From assembly GCF_029227915.1 (NCBI RefSeq), contig NC_079888.1, forward strand, positions 1,876,501 through 1,940,500: DNA of 64,000 nt, read 5' to 3'. This document shows positions 22,947 through 37,100 of the stretch, one piece after another (the first letter of the stretch is position 1; every line of letters begins with the position of its first letter). The notes under the pieces were generated by a model, which worked only from the letters and a program-made list of their open reading frames with translations, was not told the origin of the DNA and did no database searches. The position numbers and the translations under genes are program-made. This DNA is from Hydractinia symbiolongicarpus (taxonomy: Eukaryota > Cnidaria > Hydrozoa > Anthoathecata > Hydractiniidae).

Positions 22947-23158
22947 TATTATGTACCCGTAAGCAAAAACAGCCATTGAATAAATAATCCTATTCCACCC
23001 GTATTATTCAATGCTTGTGACGTAACAATAGTTTTGACAAAAGATTCGTAAACGCATGTTTTGATTTTATCCTTTCCGCCTCATTAATTTTTATCGTAAT
23101 TAACTGTGATTGGTTGTTTCTTAGTGGTCCGTTTTCTGATTGGCCGATTTCCAAACAC
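22947..23158. mobile_element. Truncated copy of the satellite insert
   Basis: The first about 210 bases of the insert are present with a few changes, then the homology stops at CCAAACAC and satellite sequence resumes after an A-run. The palindromic half is missing. Confidence 0.7.
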
Positions 23159-23211
23159 AAAAAAAAAACCAATATAATTACTATAATATGTTGTTTTGGG
23201 AGAATCTAGAA

Positions 23212-24827
23212 AAAAATATAGAAAAAATATCAAGTTTCACAACATATATTTCGTATAATTAAAAAACTCTTGTAGTTGTCCCCTAAAGAAAACAAATATA
23301 ATTATTAAAATTAAGAAAGTTATCAAGATTCACCAAATATATCTCGTTTACTTAAAACTCTTGTAATCGTCTCCGAAAGAAAACAAATATAATTACTATT
23401 ATTATATACCCGTGAGCAAAAACAGTCATTGAATAAATAATCCTAACCCACCCGTATTATTCAATGCTTGTGACGTAACAATAGTTTTGACAAAAGATTC
23501 GTAAACGCATGTTTTGATTTTATCCTTTCCGCCTCATTAATTTTTATCGTAATTAACTGTGATTGGTTGTTTCTTAGTGGTCCGTTTTCTGATTGGTCGA
23601 TTTCCAAACACGTGAAATGGCGGGAACTTTTTTGTCGAGAAAATTCTTTTTACAAAAACATCAAAACAAAGAAATCGAAACAAAAATGAAGACAATCTCT
23701 TTTGGGTATATAATAAAACATTTATACAATAGGTAAACATAGGTTATTGGATTTATTAACCCTCGGTGATATTATATTCAACTCCGCTGCGCGTCGTTGA
23801 ATATAAATCACCTCGGGTTAATAAATCTCAATAACTTATGTTTACCTATTGTATATCTACTTATAATATGTTGTTTTGGGAGAATCTAGAAAAAAATATG
23901 GGAAAAATATCAAGATTCACAACATATATTTCGTATAATTAAAAAACTCTTGTAATCGTCCCCTAAAGAAAACAAATATAATTATTAAAATACGTTGTTT
24001 TGGGAGAATCCGGCAACAAATATGCGAAAATTATCAAGATTCACCAAATATATCTCGTTTACTTAAAACTCTTGTAATCGTCTCCGAAAGAAAACAAATA
24101 TAATTACTATAATACGTTGTTTTGGGAGAATCTAACAACAAATATGCGAAAGTTATCAAGATTCACCACATATATCTCGTATATTTAAAAACTCTTGTAA
24201 TCGTCTCTTAAAGAAAACAAATATAATTACTATAATATGTTGTTTTGGGAGAATCTAGCAACAAATATGGGAAAATTATTAAGGTTCATAACATATATTT
24301 TGTATATTTAAAAACTCTTGTAATCATCTCTTAAAAAAAACAAATATAATTACTATAATATGTTGTTTTGGGAGAATCTAACAACAAATATGCGAAATTA
24401 TTAAGGTTCGCCACATATATCTCGTATATTTAAAAAACTCTTCTAATTGTCTCTTAAAGAAAACAAATATAATTACTACAATAGGTTGTTTTTGTAGAAT
24501 CTAACAACAAAGATGGGAAAATATCAAGATTCACAACATATATCTCGTATACTTAAAAAACTCTTGTAATCGTCTCTTAAAGAAAACAAATATAACTACT
24601 ATAATATGTTGTTTTGGGAGAATCTAACAACAAATATGCGAAAATTATTAAGATTCGCCACATATATCTCGTATACCTAAAGAAATCTTTTAATCCTCTC
24701 ATAAAGAAAACAAATATGATGACTATAACATGTTGTTTTGGGAGAATCTAACAACAAGTATGCGAAAATTATGAAGATTCACCACACATATCTCGTATAC
24801 TTAAAAAACTCTTGTAATCGTCTCTTA
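23212..24827. repeat. Higher-order satellite block, copy 2
   Basis: Second copy of the 2,272-offset duplication. Past 24830 the units diverge from those that follow copy 1, so the duplication boundary lies near here. Confidence 0.8.
23405..23856. mobile_element. Insert in satellite with long palindromic end, copy 2
   Basis: Full-length copy of the 21133-21584 insert inside the second higher-order block, with the same flanking units and the same palindrome. Confidence 0.7.
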
Positions 24828-26059
24828 AAGAAAACCAATATAATTACTATAATATGTTGTTTTGGGAGAATCTAGCAACAAATATGCGAAAATTATTAAG
24901 GTTCATCACATATATTTTGCATATTTAAAAACTCTTGTAATCATCTCTTAAAGAAAACAAATATAATTACTATAATATGTTGTCTTGGGAGAATCTAACA
25001 ACAAATAAGCGAAAATTATCAAGACTCGTCACATATATCTCGTATACTTAAAAAAATCTTTTAATCCTCTCATAAAGAAAACAAAAATGATGACTATAAT
25101 ATGTTGTTTTGGGAGAATCTAACAACAAATATGCGAAAGTTATCAAGATTCGCCACATATATCTCGTATACTTAAAAACTCTTGTAATCGTATCTTAAAG
25201 AAAACATATATAATTAGTATGATACTTTGTTTTGGGAGAATCTAGCAACAAATATGCCAAAATAATCAAGAATTACCACATTATATGTTGTTCTTGAAAC
25301 TCTTCTATTCGCTCTCCCGAATGAAATTGACACTAAATCGGATATTTTGTGCAAATTGTTCAATAGAATATGTTTTTTTGGGAGAATCAGAAACAAAGAT
25401 GTGAAAATTACGGAAAATATCTTTTTGGACACTTGTAGAATCTAAGGCCACATATGCTAAATTTAGTTTATCATACATGGCCGCCTATTTCTTCCATTGA
25501 ACACTACTTAGAAAGCTTCCTTAAACAAAACATTTACTAAAACTCTATGCTCTAAAAAAATTCAAGTGCATATATGCAGAATTTGTGGCAAATTTCTCCA
25601 CATTTCATGTACTGACAAACTGAATATTTTTTTTCTTAAGCGAAATATTTATTAAAATATAGTGTTTGGAAAAATGTGATAGGGCATTTCTTTCACTTTA
25701 CATCAGCCTACGAATCGTTTTCTGGTGTAAAATATCTACCAAGATCAATTATTTTTTGGGAGAGTTTGACGTCGAATGTGCTGAATAGTTCTCGTACGAA
25801 ATGCTCTATAAATCGTGCTCTTAAATAAATATTTTAATTGTGGAAGAGTAAATAAATTAAACATTTATTGCACTGAGAGCCTATAAATCGATTTTCTGTT
25901 GGAAAAATGTTCTTTTGCATTGAATACACTTTGAATACACTTAACATTTACTAAAGTATCTTATAAGAAATGTCCTCTATAATCAAACATCCATAAAAAT
26001 ACATTGTTTTTCTTCGTAAAACAATGTATTTAAACAATGTATTCATTGAACTTTAGCTG

Positions 26060-27460
26060 GTATTTTATATTTTGTCAAAAATGTAAAAAAAAGTAAATTA
26101 AGCTATCACATAACGTTTTAAAACGTGATTTATAATTAAGCTCTGTAACAAATTTGGAGAAAACAAGAAAAAGGAAGAAGCTAGATATATGGTTTCTCAG
26201 ATGACAGAAAGTATAGGACTTATCGGAGAAGATTAAAACTATTCGCAAATATCTTTTCCGGGTTTGATAATGAGGAGCCTAAATACACAGTTTTAATAAA
26301 ACTTATTATAAAAATTATTACTACTACTTAGTGTAACACGACTTTTTCTCTCGCGATAAAGTTTCATGAGTAAGTGAAAAAGGACCACCGTTCCCATCGC
26401 TGAAAAGATATCAAATTTTAACCTCGACCTCAGGACTTTCTAAGTTCCGTATATAACACGTTTAAATCTTACCCCATAAAAGAGTCAACGGGCACGCTCA
26501 GCCCTTATTCCACGCTATTTTGTTCGCCTATACAACGACTCATTTCTCGCAGACCAGAAAAAACTGTAGGCGAGTTCACCATGAGCCCTGTAACGAATTT
26601 GAAAAGTACGCACCAATACCATTTTAAGAAGAAAACAGTAAAAAGAGTATAAGCTTAAGATATTTATCATATACCCGTGTATACGAAAGCAATTGTCAAC
26701 GTTATTGGGTAATTGAGTTTACGAACTAAAAAAAAATTCACGAAGCCAAGATATCTGATTAATCAATCGTGTTTATAATATATGTGAGAAGCGAGTCAGT
26801 CAACCTCCTTGACGAGATCCGACAAAGCGGAGTAAATAAGGGGCCCTATGAAATTTTTTTTCCTGCGTAAATAAGATTTTGAAGTTTATCCATTCGTTGT
26901 TTCAGTGTTTAAAGCCCTACTTAAGATAAATGTTTTTAGCAAAAACACAAGTTCCGCATTATAAGATCATTCTTACAACCGACCCAGCTTGTCTTTATTT
27001 TGCCCTACTTGGGATAGCTGACTTTGAGCTAATTCCCTACCATGGGTGGAACAAATAAGCGGGAAATCTAGAAATAAAATGGATGCAAGTAAAAGTCATG
27101 AAACCTCTGCTGCGCAAAAAGAAGACTGCCACCAAACATAGATGTATTTATATATATTTTCTATTACCTTATTATATTTCTATTATCTGTCTGGCTAAGT
27201 ACTTTTCCTGTAAATTAGACAGTCCTTAGTAAATTTGCTTGCTCTAGCTGGCAGCTACTTAGCTAGCTACTACTTTACTAGCTACCTACAAATATCACTG
27301 GGTGAATACCCGATTTTTAGTTGCAACAATTTTAAGGTAAAATTATCAAAGTAATCACAGTCTAAGTTAACCACTACAATAAAATTTGTTCTTTAAATGT
27401 TTAGCTAAAGACTTTTCAGCTTGTGCCCAACAACCAATCCAACCATATCCAAGCATATCT
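26060..27460. other. No gene recognised
   Basis: AT-rich sequence with short open frames only. Around 27240-27300 there is a cluster of TAGCTAGC-type words, a simple sequence also seen at 48480-48660 and 49310-49520. No exon chain or inverted repeats were found. Confidence 0.4.
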
Positions 27461-27462
27461 AT

Positions 27463-28092
27463 CAGTCAGGGTAAATACCTAACTAGGCGGCATGACCTAA
27501 TTAGGCGAGTTGTTTTGTTAGGCGACGTGATGTAGTTTAATTAGGCTACCCGTAGTCTAACTAGGCGAACGAAAACTTTCTGTTGTAAATACGTCGAAAT
27601 CATTGCGTTTCGCACTACAATTTTTATGTGAATCAAATCTGTCCACTTTGCAGATAATTTTGACCATTTGTCGTCTTATATGCATCGCGCATTGTAACTT
27701 ATGGCCCAAACCTCGTGTGGCACTATTTGTTGTTTTAAATAATGGATTTCAGCCATTCACGCCGCAGGGAAAAAATAAATATGGCGGACGAAGATGTCAC
27801 CTAAATAGGCGACACTTAACCTAATTAGGTTATATATTTCATTTTAACATAATTCTTAGTTGTGCGAACATATCGAGGCACGAGTGACATTTTTGGAATC
27901 ATGGTCGCGTAGACTATCCATTCAGAACAAAGATTTTTTGCGATTTTTTCTTAGGAATGTGTGAAGAGCCATTAAATATTGTAATGTCTTAACTAGGTTA
28001 CATATGGCCTAACTAGGCTACAATGAGTCGAATATATAGGTGGTATGCCCTAAATAGCCTACCGTCGCCTAATTAAGTGTTTACCCTGACTG
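27463..28092. mobile_element. 630-base MITE with 5-base target duplication
   Basis: The ends are inverted: CAGTCAGGGTAAATACCTAA at the left and, complemented, CAGTCAGGGTAAACACTTAA at the right, both continuing YTAGGCG-like. The 5 bases TCTAT occur directly before (27458-27462) and after (28093-28097). The interior is rich in CCTAATTAGGC words and has no transposase. A 5-base target duplication is seen in some hAT-type elements, but the superfamily is not established. The right end is 80 bases from the candidate start codon of the large gene. Confidence 0.75.
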
Positions 28093-28172
28093 TCTATATT
28101 TATAATTTATCTGCTTGTGACATAACTTCTTCGTTCTAACTGTAATTAATCCCCTGAAACACATTTTCAAAA

Positions 28173-31100
28173 ATGCCAGTGAACAATATGGTTTCTCCAA
28201 GGTCAATTAGAAAAAAGAATCTGAAACTTCCTAATTCCATGATTTTTATTGGTGAGCTACCCCAGTGATTTTTTGGCTGTCTGTTTTGTAATGTGCACAA
28301 ATTTCAGTTATACTTGTGAAATTGGTATATAATACAATAGATCCTAGACATAAGGTTCAGGATAACATTTCATAGCCATATCCAGTGTTTCCAGTAGAAA
28401 GAAAAAGTAAGCAACAAAATTGAAATCGTGTTATTAAGACGTAATCACGTAATATGGACGGCTTTGCCAGCTATATAGCATAATTGCCGATATTATACGT
28501 GTTACTGTGATCTAGCAACTCTGCTTGTTACATAAGTTTATGGTTTTGACTTTAAGCTTTCCCTTAAAACAATTTTGCGAAAATGCTGGTGTGCTGGGTG
28601 GGTTTTTGTTTAGGGTCTAGCAAAAAATTAATTGACTGAAATGTCCCAGTTGCATGATTTATGTCTGAATTTAGTGGTTTATTGTTTTTTTCAATGTGAG
28701 ATCCACTTCATTAATTTTCTGGTTACAAAGGATATTAAGCATAATCAAAAGAATTACTCTCAATAGAGCCTCTGTATACATTCTAGCACTTGTTGCTTTG
28801 CTACAAAGAACATGGGTTTAAATACCAATGTGCCCCACTGCAATAGAAAATTATTGATGATAACGTAATTCCTAAATTGTGCAATGATGGGAATTGATTG
28901 AGGAAGTTTTTATTGCATTTAATGTATCGTTGTCAAAAATGTTATACTTTCAAAAATGGTTCTGTGTCCTAAAACAGCTGAAAAAAACTAAGAAACTATG
29001 ACTTTATACTATATAGTAATAGAGTTTTCAATAAAGCAAAAGGATGTTTTATTGTCTTTTGGACATTATGTCATGGTCGAATGTGCATATACTTTCTATT
29101 GTTATCCTTGTATGAGTAGCTTAACTTCTATCACTCCAAAACTTTGTAATGTTGTTATATATATAATATTAATTGACATTCTGGTTATTATTGTATGTCG
29201 CAATATCATCTTATATTTCTGATTATAGAAGTCAAAAGAAATTATAGATTAAAATATACATGACAACAATTATAAAGGAGGTAATGGATAGAAAACTGAG
29301 AGGTAAATATTTACATTTATACGGTAATTGAATTGACTTCAGATTTTACTACTCGAACAGCAATGCTTTTTTTTTCTTTTGATGCTAATGCAAAATATTT
29401 TTGTATTTTGCTCTAAAAGAACAAAGAAAAAACATTATAGCTTACCTGACATTTAGTTGTCTAGGATTTGGTAAATTATTATTATAACTTGTGATAACAT
29501 TTACAGACAAATTTGGTAAAAGACAAAGGTTCATAGGCAAGTGGAAACAAGAAAAACTTTAGAAGGACTAATTAAAAAACAAAATCAATCAAGAGACCAC
29601 CTGCAAAAATATAAACCCACTTATTTTCCTAGCACAAAACAATATATATAATCAAATTGTCTTGTTATGCCTGAGGTTACATTGGAAGAACTGGAATGTA
29701 CTAAAACTGGAAATGAAGCTGTGTGGATTAAGTTGACAAAAATGTTTTTATAATTTATATTTTCTTTCACAGACAAGGGAAGAAATAAACCCAGCCTCAG
29801 TAATCTTCTTTGCAAAGGCGATGATATTTCCAAATTTCAAGTTCTAAAGATCAATGAGGAGATAGGTAGGAAGTTTAAGTTACATTATTAAACGATTTAA
29901 GCAATTATTAAGCGATTTAAGTCTTAATAATTCTGTGTGAAAAACTTATACAAATCACGATATGTTTGCATTAGACCTGGGAAAACATTTGCAAATTAGT
30001 GACAAAGAACATTCCTAGATTAAATATCTTTCAAAGTGTATTGATCTGTGTTAATTTTACAATCAAGAAGTCCACAAATTCAATTTTTTTTTACAGTCTG
30101 CATTGTAAATTCTCAGGTGCTGAGAATTTTGCAAATTAGTGATAAGGGACATTCCTAGATTAAATATCTTTCAAAGTGCATTGATCTGTGTTAATTCTAC
30201 AATCAAGAAGTCCACAAATTCAATTTTTTTTACAGTCTGCATTGTAAATTCTCAGGTGCTGAATTTGGTTTCAATGAAAAACAAAATTCTAAGAATGTTT
30301 CATAATGACAATCCATTTTCCAAAATTTTAGTTGCTTGAATTTTATGTATTTTTTTATAAAAGCTATAAGGCTTTAAAACTGAAAAAATGTTTTTTAGAA
30401 AAAAAAGTTGGAAAAAAGTGTAGTTAAAACGTTAAATTAATCATGTTTTACTTTGCAATAGGTTTTGGAGTGTTTGCTCTAACAGATTTTTCCATGGGAG
30501 AGTTCTTGATGGAGTACAGAGGTTAGTACTTTAAATGTGTATGGTTAAACATGGTGGGTTTTTGTTCTAAATCAAAATTTTTTAATTGATTGAGATTGAC
30601 TTTAAAAAAGATTTAAAAACAAACCACTTGAAATAAGGATTTGGTTAATAAGTTATGAATAACTTATGCAAAAATAAGATCATTTTCTTTATGCTACAAA
30701 GAAATTTCTGATTGATGCAGCAAAAAGGAGTTTATCGAATTAACTTTACAATTTGTTAGAATATTTTTAGGAAATTGGATTAGTCAATGTGATGTTCTTA
30801 CTTTGCAAAGAAAGTATGAAAACGAAAATATAGGAAGTTACATTTATTTTGACGTTGTTGATATTTTTGGAAAAAAAAAGTGGTAAGTTAATTGAATATG
30901 TTATTTATTATTGTTTTTAATTGCAAAACAATATAATAATATCCCACTTTTATTACTAATGTGCTGCCTGCTTATACATAGTTTTTGTGTTGCCAAGTTT
31001 TAATGGATAACAGCTTCTCATTAATTTTATATGTAACAAGTCTAGAAGTTAATAAAGTCTTTTGTTATGTTTAAGAAAAACTTTTAAAAATATCTATTTC

Positions 31101-34100
31101 CTATGGCAAACAAAAAACTGCACAAATATGAAGTTTTTGGCATAAACAAAGATAAAGAAGCAGTCCAAAGTTGAAAAAAGACCATTTTTTACTTAGAAAG
31201 GAAGATATTCATAAAATCTTTTTTTGTTAAAAAATCAACAACACTACACAACAGTGTAAGGAAAATATAAAAAATGTATCTACTCATATTCTCAATACGA
31301 CTCACATAAAGCAATTTTAATTGTTATACTAATGAACAGCAACAGCAACATTAGTAATGCTTTATTGCACACACAGAAATGTATAACTATGATATTTTGT
31401 TTTTTTACTTTTTTAGTATTGATGCAACTAATGTGGATGGCATTGGTAAACTTGTCAACGATTCTCCATCACGATTGGCCAATTCCAAAATGCGCAGAGT
31501 GATTGTAGGCAATAGTGTTCACCTTTGTCTTTTTGCTACACGTCATATTACCGCTGGCACTGAAGTTAGGTATATGCTTTAATTTTTGTCAATGCTATGT
31601 TTAAAAAATGTCACTTAGAAGTTTTAAGTGTTACTGCAAACCAGGAAGGTTTCACAGCTTAAAACAAATTATTCTTTATTTTACTATATTTTATATAGAT
31701 ATGACTATGGTGAGGATCGTGCACAATTACCTTGGCGTAAAGAGGTGTGTGCATTTAAATTACTCTAAATTTAAACTTTATGGGAATGCCATATTTCCAT
31801 TAGAGTATGAATATCACACCTCCTTATCATGTTGTGTAGCTTTATTCCTTCTTTTAAATCCCAAAGTTTTAAAGAGCAAACAATTGTGTATTATGAATGA
31901 TTCCTTAGTCAACAATTTTGGTAACAGATTTGGATCCTTTGTAGGGACAAATCACTTTCTATTTTATGCATATTAAGTTAATTGCATTTTAGAAATGGAA
32001 ATGTCATCCTTTAAAAAGCAAAGATGTTTCTGTAAGTTATTTTGAAATAATGGGTTCTATGTTTTAAATTATCTTTTAACATTTTAACATGATAAGCATA
32101 ATTTGATTAGATATGAAATCAAGTTTTCCATTAGTTTTTCGTTGATTAAGGGTGAGGGAATGACAACGGTGATTTGATAGTGGAATACCAGTATCCAACC
32201 TAAAAATTAAAAAAATAAATGACTGGAACTTTCTTAATTTTACTTTCTCTTGTGTGATTTCCCCTGCTCTTAAAAAGAAAGATAAGTGTTTTTCAAATTT
32301 ATAGTTTAAACATTTGGCTAGTTACATCTTTACCAGGTGGCATTAACCTAAACTGTCCACATTTACTTTGTTTAAAGAACATCTTTTGCACACCTGTTTA
32401 TATACTGCCCTAATTATTTTCTTTCTAAACCATCAACAAACTTTAAAGAAAGTAAAGTGGTTCCTAAAATAATACCACTCATTTTCAAATTTACTCTAAA
32501 ATAACACCTCACTACTAAAATGTTTTTGTTGATCCATTAAGTGATTCTTAAAATTAAGAATTAGTTGAAGTATAGTAAAAGTTTATGCTTCTAAGTCAAG
32601 TGTAAAAAATGGCTTGTTTAGGAAATGGAACAAACAAAGGGAAAAAAAGGTCAAAAAGAGAATAAAGGCAGTGACAAATATGCTGATAAAAATGAAATAG
32701 AAAATATAAAAAAAGAAACAAAAAAACTGAAGGAAAGTATAAAATACGAGAAAGAAGAAGGAAAAGAAGATAAGAAAGTAGGTAATGAAGATATAAAAAT
32801 AGAAACAAAGAAGAAGAAAGAAGAGAAAGAGAAAACAAAGAAAGAAGATAAAAAAGAACCGAAGAAAAAAGTGAGACAGAAAAAAGACAAGAGGATAAGA
32901 AAGAAGTTAAAGAAAAAAATGAGAAAGAAGAGGCTAATGGAGATAATAAAGAAAGCAAAGAGAAAACAATAGAAGAAGAAAAGAAGAAAAAAGAAAAAAA
33001 AGAAGAAAAGAAAGAAAGCAAAGAAAAAACGAAAGAAGAAGAAAACAACATGGAAATTAAAAATAAAAAGGAGAATGGTGAACAGGACATTGAAGATAAA
33101 AAAAAAGAAAAAAAAGAAACTAATGCTGAATGTAGTGCTACGGTAAGTTTAACTTCTTTAGTTTAACTTCCTACCAATAATTTTAAAAAAGACAGTAAAA
33201 TTTGTCTTTAAATGCAAAAGTGGTAACGTTTGCTTTATTCTTTTTCATATAGAATTCAAATTTTATTCACTTTAATTGGCAGCATACAAATATTTAAGAT
33301 TTAATTGTGAAGCTTTTTAAAAATGTTATAACGTAAATTTCTACAGGATGTCATTATTTTTAATTATTTGTTTGATTGTTTTTACCTGTATAAGTTTTGA
33401 TAGATGTTTTTAATGCCTGATGATGTACTAGAAGTATGAAATGCTTCACAATAAATACATTTTTATGAATTTATATACTTTTTTCAATATTAGGAATAAT
33501 ACACGGCTTTATTTTTGTAATATTAAATATTTAGGAGTTTTAACAAACTTTAAAGCTTAATAGTTACATCTGATTCGTTTCATGTGGAAATAATACATCC
33601 AAGACAAAAACTTTGGTTATGATTATAAGCTTAATAAATAAAAACGAAAAAAATATTTCACCACTAAAATATCACTGTAAAGTAACATATGCATCCTCTG
33701 CTTGAAAATGATTGAACATTCAATGACACTCACTATGAGCTTCATTTTTTAAATTTCTAGGTAATGTGGAATTCAAAAATCCAAAATCCATTTACTGAAA
33801 CTATTGACTTTCAATTGGAAATTGCCAAGGTAAAGTACATTAAAAGATCACAAAACTGAAAACATGTCAAAAAAGCTTTCTTGTGTAGACACTAATCAGC
33901 ATGAGATATTTGTGTATGCAATGTAATAAATGTACTCCACAATGTAACAAAAATAAGAAAAAATTACTGAGACTTTCAAAAGTAATGTGAAAAGAGGCAT
34001 AGGTTTTGCAAGTGTTCCTTTTTATATAGGAAAGTAAACTTGTCGCTGGAGATGTTGCAAGTATAAACCTACCTTCACAGGTATTCAATTATTTTCTTGC

Positions 34101-37100
34101 AATAGAACTGACCAAAGTGTTCAACCATTAAACTAATTCCTAATTAATATTTTAGTTATCGTATTGTTTTGCTTTTTGTTATGTTTTATCAGTTTTTAAT
34201 TAATTTACATCAAGGGATGATTTTTGTCACTTCTAAAGTTTCGGTACCTTTATTAAACAAATTTAAACTTGTGTTTAATCTGGCAATTGGCTAAAATAGA
34301 ATTTGGTTTCACCAATGAAAAATCTAGTTAATAATGCAAAAAAAGGAACAAAGCAGCTCATCAATATTTTAATTCAACTTGTTGTATGTGTTTCATTTCC
34401 GAATTAGGTATCTATAACCAACGATTCTGGCTTCTTGATAGACCATTCTGTAACTATCCTTGATACCAGTGTGGAAAATGAGATAAATGGTATGGAAAGT
34501 AAAGGGCCAAGCGAGGATGAGATTCCCAATTTTGTTAGCAGCACACCTAGTGGTTCAAGAAATATTATGGTAATTTCTTCTTTCCCTTTCGCTTACTTCT
34601 ATAGTTTTATTTTCTTAGTCTTTGACAGAAAAGTGAAAAAAATGTGTCCTTCTTTAGAAATAAAATATAGGCTTTATAGGATTCACAAAATGTGTAAGAT
34701 CTCTACCCAAAAGGAAACACCTTACATTATTCTTAAGATCATCTGAAAAGTTGTAGTGCAAAATTAAATGATTCGTTATTTAAACTTATTCACCTGATAT
34801 GTCCAAAAAAGTGAGTTTACTTGTAGGTAGGAAAAAGGATAGGAAGATTAACAACTTCATTTTATGAAATTGTGTGTTTCTTTATTGATAATAATAATTT
34901 TATATGCAGCAAAATCTAGTTCTAAACCTGAAGAGAAGTCTTAATTCCTTGTGGTGGTATCAAACTACCATGCATAACTTTTGAGAAAAAAAGTTCTGAA
35001 AAGGGATCCTATCCAGAGATTACACAATCATTAAAGAAACTATGTGTTATACGTTTAGGCTTGAATATAATAACTAAAATATTTTTAGTAGATTGCATGC
35101 TAAAAGTCTTTTAATTTGTTTACTTATATTTACATTTTAGCCTCAAGATTTATACTTCAGTGACATAGATGACTCTAACTCTGATAATGAAACTATTTAC
35201 AATATTCACTTGCCAAGTATGGAACTTGTTGCACCGGTAAGTGAAACATTTCTTCCACCTTAATTTTAGTAGGTTAAACTACTGACCATCTCTTATTGTT
35301 GTTTTTTGGTTTTAAATCATGGAAATATTGGTTCAGCTTTTTTAATTTATGATAAAAACAAAAAAACTTTAGAATTTTTAATTGAAACAAGTTAGTGTTA
35401 TTCCCTTTTATTTTAACTTTTACTAGAAAATTGCAGGGCTGTTCATTTGTGGATGTAAGCGACCATTTATTACCAAGTTGATGTATCAGCTGCATTCAGA
35501 AAAGTGCATAAAGGTAATTTTTTTATTGATGTTAATTCCATACAACTGTCATCCTTTTGACATCTTGACAATAAAAACAATAAAAACTTTTCTTTCCCAC
35601 AACAGAACATTTATGTCGCATGCCGTTCTTAATCAAATTCTCAAATTACATTACCACCCACAATCTTGGACAAAAATATTGAGAGAAAGACAGTTTTTTC
35701 CTCATTTTCCAAATATGGACAAAAGTGTCAAACAGTCAATGCACTGCAGTAGGCAGGCTCCAAAGTCGCTACTTTTGTACACACATAGACCAGACAGACA
35801 GCGCTGAAAAGTTTGTAGTTAACCAAATAGCCTAAGAAATTAAGTCCAAATGTGTGAATTTTATAAAAAAATAGCCTACGCAATTTCTATGCTCCTTATC
35901 CCCAAACCAGCCAATGGAAATATTCTGCAGTCAATTATACTGTACCTAAACACCCAAAAGCAAGTTTTTAGAGAAGTATAAGCCAATTTGATAAGAGCTT
36001 ATGCATAGCAGACACCTCTTTATAGCTGATACTTATAGTTTATGTGGTGTCCAATATAAAGTTAATGCTTAAATTATTCAAATTTTCTTTATTGTAATTT
36101 GAAGCCATTTTTGGAATTATTAAAGTTCCTTAATAAATTCAGAAAATACTGCTTTTGTTTTAGGGAAAGGAACAAGGAAAAAAAGAAATTGGGAAAGAAA
36201 AAAAGGACGATCCCAGAAGAAAAAATGGGAAAAGTAGAAAAGAAACAGAACAAAGTAAAAGTAATGAAAACAGGAAAGTTTTGGAAAAACCAAATGGAAA
36301 AGAGAAAGACGGAGAAAAGAGAATGAAGGAAAGTATAGCAGAAACAGAAGAAGGTACAGGAATAGAATGGTAAAAAACAAATGAATTTAAAGAAATGAAA
36401 AATGAGAAAAAGAAAAATGAAGATAAAAAAGAAGAAGAAACGGTTAGAATTTTGTAACTTTTGAATCTAAGTCTTTGGGACATTTTAATTCGGAAAGAAA
36501 TTAATGTATGTAACGTATCAAAACTGAGTACCTTCAGGTTAAAAAACTTCCGTAAGATGCAGACTTTGTAAAAGTCGGAATAATAATAAAGAACCTAAGG
36601 AATGAAAAATATATACTATATCGGACAGCGGATTAACAGCATGCTTATGACACTTCAGACACTAACAGTCTTATATTTTGTTGTTTACATTTTCTTTCTT
36701 ACAGCGTAAACCTCTGTTGTTTGTGTTTTTAATTGTTGTACAAAATTAAACAAAGTATTCCCCAATATACCTCTGCTACTTAAGTTGCCACTGTTTTAAG
36801 GACTTTTTTGTATCAAGAGTGTTTTTTATAAAAAATCCTTTTTTTAAATACAAGAAATTGCGGAAAATTTATTTATGAATGGAAATTTTTTTGTTTTATT
36901 TTGATAAATAATCATATTTTTACTTAGGAAAAAAAATAAAAATTAAAAAAAAATTCAAAGGGAGCAAAAAAAGTAAGATTTCCGAAAAATTCGTTTTTTT
37001 TATTATTTTATTTTATTTTCTCTCTCTTTTCGCTTTAGTCTAAAATTCCCCCGCGATGAATTATTTATTAAATTAACACAAAACACGCTTTAGATAAGTT

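Larger units (their letters stand above)
18860..26060. repeat. Satellite array, about 122-base unit
   Basis: A unit of 121-124 bases recurs dozens of times. Landmarks are TTGTTTTGGGAGAATCTA, CAACAAATATGCGAAA, CACATATATCTCGTA and TCTTAAAGAAAACAAATATA. Units are well conserved from about 19330 to 25200 and decay at both edges (18860-19330 and 25250-26060). Decayed edges around a homogenised core are the classic pattern of unequal-exchange-driven satellites. Three non-satellite inserts interrupt it. Confidence 0.9.

Noticed and set aside
19330-25200. CRISPR-like array because of regular repeats
   Set aside because: Units are contiguous 122-base satellites without unique spacers, in a genome with spliced genes.
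29502-29511. A 9-base microexon in the SET gene (acaaatttg)
   Set aside because: It fits phase, but it is so short that a chance match is likely and the model works without it.
32596-33090. Minus-strand Ser/Phe/Leu-rich frame of 164 codons
   Set aside because: It is the antisense of the Lys/Glu-rich exon; the composition follows directly from A/G-rich sequence. The same holds for 36120-36483.
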